Origin: Thermoplasmata archaeon
Lineage (GTDB): Archaea; Thermoplasmatota; Thermoplasmata; Thermoplasmatales; Thermoplasmataceae
Direction of reading: 5' to 3'
DNA: 16,045 bases
NCBI GenBank assembly: GCA_021792045.1
Contig: JAJYVJ010000029.1
Location: 1-16,045, forward strand
Each line of letters begins with the position of its first letter. Position 1 is the first letter of the stretch. The position numbers and the translations under genes are program-made. Under the pieces are notes generated by a model. That model saw only the letters and a list, made by a program, of their open reading frames with translations. It was not told the DNA's origin and ran no database searches. Shown piece by piece: positions 14,904-16,045 of this stretch.

Positions 14904-15105
14904 TCTTGCAGCAGTCTGTGATGTTCAGAATTAAGAAAAGAAGACTTTAGAGATCAGTAAAATTTGGCAATTCACCTTTAACTTTTAGGACGATCCAAAG
15001 CAACAACAAGTAGTTTTGAAACAATTAAGGAGAATTATAAACTATCTCGTCCTCGTGAGGGATCTGTTAATACATATTACGGCGCGTCAGATGCTTGGAA
15101 CCAGT

Positions 15106-15831
15106 CTAATTGCCACATACAGGACATTCCGGATTCCTGACAATGCTAATCTCTCTCACATCCAGATTCCATGCGTCAATAAAAACGAGATTTCCGCTGA
15201 CATCCTCACCTTTTAGTATGCGTACCGCTGTTGTCCAAGCAATCGAGGAGGCCATTACAGGAGCAGAGGCGAGTACGCCCAGCTGCTCACAGCTCATGTC
15301 GATCTCATCAGTATTCTTAACAAAACAAGCAAGACACGCCGTTTTCCCTGGCACTATGGCTTTTACTTCGGCCACCGTTCCAATTGAAGAAGTAAAAACC
15401 CATGGAATATTGTTCTTTACACAATACTCATTTATAATACGCCTTGACCGCATATTATCAGTACCATCCATAACCAGATCAGTCCCGTCAAGTAATTCCG
15501 AAATATTACTTGCATCAAGGTTAACTGGAAAACTCGTAATTTCAGTATCCGAGTTGATCTTCTTTAAATGGGATGCGGCCAAATCAGCCTTGTTCTTCCC
15601 AATGTCTAACTCATCGTATAGTATCTGCCGATGTAGATTCGTGATATCCACATTATCTCCGTCTACAAGTGCGATCTTTGCTATCCCAGCCCTTACAAAC
15701 AGATCGGCGGACACAGATCCAGTAGATCCCAGACCAATTACACTCACCTTTGATTTCTTCAGGGCGAGATAACCGTCTATAGATATCTCTTTGAGGGCAA
15801 TTTCACGTGAGTAGCGAATTCCAAAATTCAT
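15106..15831 (-). CDS. moeB: E1-like sulfur-carrier adenylyltransferase (MoeB/ThiF/HesA family)
   Basis: This E1-like enzyme adenylates the C-terminus of a ubiquitin-like sulfur carrier (MoaD/SAMP type), needed for molybdopterin and thiolated tRNA. The Rossmann motif is VIGLGSTGS (31-39), then LVDGDNVDITNLHRQILY (55-72) with the nucleotide ligands Asp57, Asp59 and Arg68, and MDGTDN (121-126). Zinc ligands are Cys166 and Cys169 (CLACF) and Cys236 and Cys239 (CPVCG). MSCEQLGVLASAP (179-191) is the equivalent of the C-x-x-x-G-V-L-G loop, with Cys181 a candidate thioester or persulfide residue. There is no rhodanese domain. At 241 aa it is a normal MoeB length. A minus-strand TATA box (CTTATTAACG) lies 26 nt before the ATG. 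Its closeness to moaCB suggests molybdopterin synthesis; a joint UbaA-like role in protein modification is also possible. Confidence 0.88.
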   Translation of the reverse strand: MNFGIRYSREIALKEISIDGYLALKKSKVSVIGLGSTGSVSADLFVRAGIAKIALVDGDNVDITNLHRQILYDELDIGKNKADLAASHLKKINSDTEITSFPVNLDASNISELLDGTDLVMDGTDNMRSRRIINEYCVKNNIPWVFTSSIGTVAEVKAIVPGKTACLACFVKNTDEIDMSCEQLGVLASAPVMASSIAWTTAVRILKGEDVSGNLVFIDAWNLDVREISIVRNPECPVCGN

Positions 15832-15852
15832 GCATCAACAGAAATTGAAAAT

Positions 15853-15862
15853 CGTTAATAAG
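15853..15862 (-). promoter_or_regulatory. TATA box of the MoeB-like gene
   Basis: CTTATTAACG on the minus strand is centred 26 nt before the ATG at 15831, which fits a leaderless transcript. Confidence 0.45.
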
Positions 15863-15931
15863 GATATTCAAGCCGCGAGATACATTTGGTATGATTCGTA
15901 ATCATTTTAGGTACCCACGCAATCACATATT

Positions 15932-16045
15932 ATGAAAGCTGCAGTTCTCTACGAGCTCAATAAACCACTTGAAGTAAAAGAAGTGGAACAACCTGAGATT
16001 TTACCTAACGAGGTTCTTGTTGAGCAGGATTCGACAGGCATTTGT
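15932..16045 (+). CDS. Zinc-dependent alcohol dehydrogenase (MDR family), N-terminal part
   Basis: An ATG at 15932 opens a frame that runs off the window after 38 codons. The product begins MKAAVLYELNKPLEVKEVEQPE and continues NEVLVEQDSTGIC. This is the standard N-terminus of medium-chain zinc alcohol dehydrogenases, where the final T-G-I-C supplies the first catalytic zinc ligand and is normally followed by H-(T/S)-D. The residue pair before TGIC is usually hydrophobic-lysine (VKV-type); here it is QDS, a small departure. Substrate, structural zinc and completeness cannot be judged. TCATTTTAGG at about 15902-15911 is a weak TATA candidate. It diverges from the MoeB-like gene. Confidence 0.85.
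   Translation, partial: MKAAVLYELNKPLEVKEVEQPEILPNEVLVEQDSTGIC

Noticed and set aside
15110..15772. 220-codon + strand frame opposite the MoeB-like gene
   Set aside because: Shadow of a clear E1-like gene whose motifs are all on the minus strand.

Overview
This window most likely comes from a thermoacidophilic archaeon of the order Thermoplasmatales, or a close relative. The evidence is an Orc1/Cdc6 initiator, archaeal ribosomal protein L40e, a two-subunit 2-oxoacid:ferredoxin oxidoreductase with a fused gamma-alpha chain, a bifunctional fructose-1,6-bisphosphate aldolase/phosphatase, an archaeal UPF0200 P-loop protein, and many genes with a TATA-like box about 25-30 nt before the start codon. 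That spacing indicates leaderless transcription. No rRNA, tRNA or CRISPR array was recognised.

Layout. Positions 1-606 hold the C-terminal part of a DDE transposase and its downstream flank, which ends right at the folC promoter. folC (folylpolyglutamate synthase) and orc1/cdc6 follow on the + strand, converging on a minus-strand SAM methyltransferase. A 428-bp gap at 3940-4367 has its own TATA-like box and three consecutive inverted repeats. A LysE-family exporter then converges on the korA-korB operon (minus strand). From 7875 to 8786 a possible 27-codon ORF, a 97-aa unknown protein and a UPF0200 nucleotide-kinase-like protein form a tight + strand cluster, converging with a 3-bp gap on the minus-strand rpl40e-purQ pair. 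rpl40e (49 codons) is easy to miss. The purQ N-terminus is odd: the conserved first strand lies upstream of the first ATG, with no usual start codon before the rpl40e stop.

Positions 9732-10134 are gene-free. A site-2 protease (minus) and the gluconeogenic FBP aldolase/phosphatase (plus) then diverge from a promoter-rich region. From 13388 to 15831 is a molybdenum-cofactor neighbourhood: a MobA-like nucleotidyltransferase diverging from moaC-moaB, then an E1-like MoeB/ThiF protein. The window ends in the first 38 codons of a zinc-type alcohol dehydrogenase.

Most of the window is housekeeping and central metabolism: folate/purine one-carbon chemistry, ferredoxin-linked oxoacid oxidation, gluconeogenesis, and Moco synthesis for molybdo- or tungstoenzymes. 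I did not find a clear new multi-gene system. The best leads are the rpl40e-purQ junction hairpin and missing purQ start, the structured non-coding gap before lysE, the atypical MobA-like enzyme, and a sequon-rich extracytoplasmic domain in the site-2 protease. Several start codons were moved from the longest possible reading frame on the basis of TATA spacing, Shine-Dalgarno sites and family N-termini.
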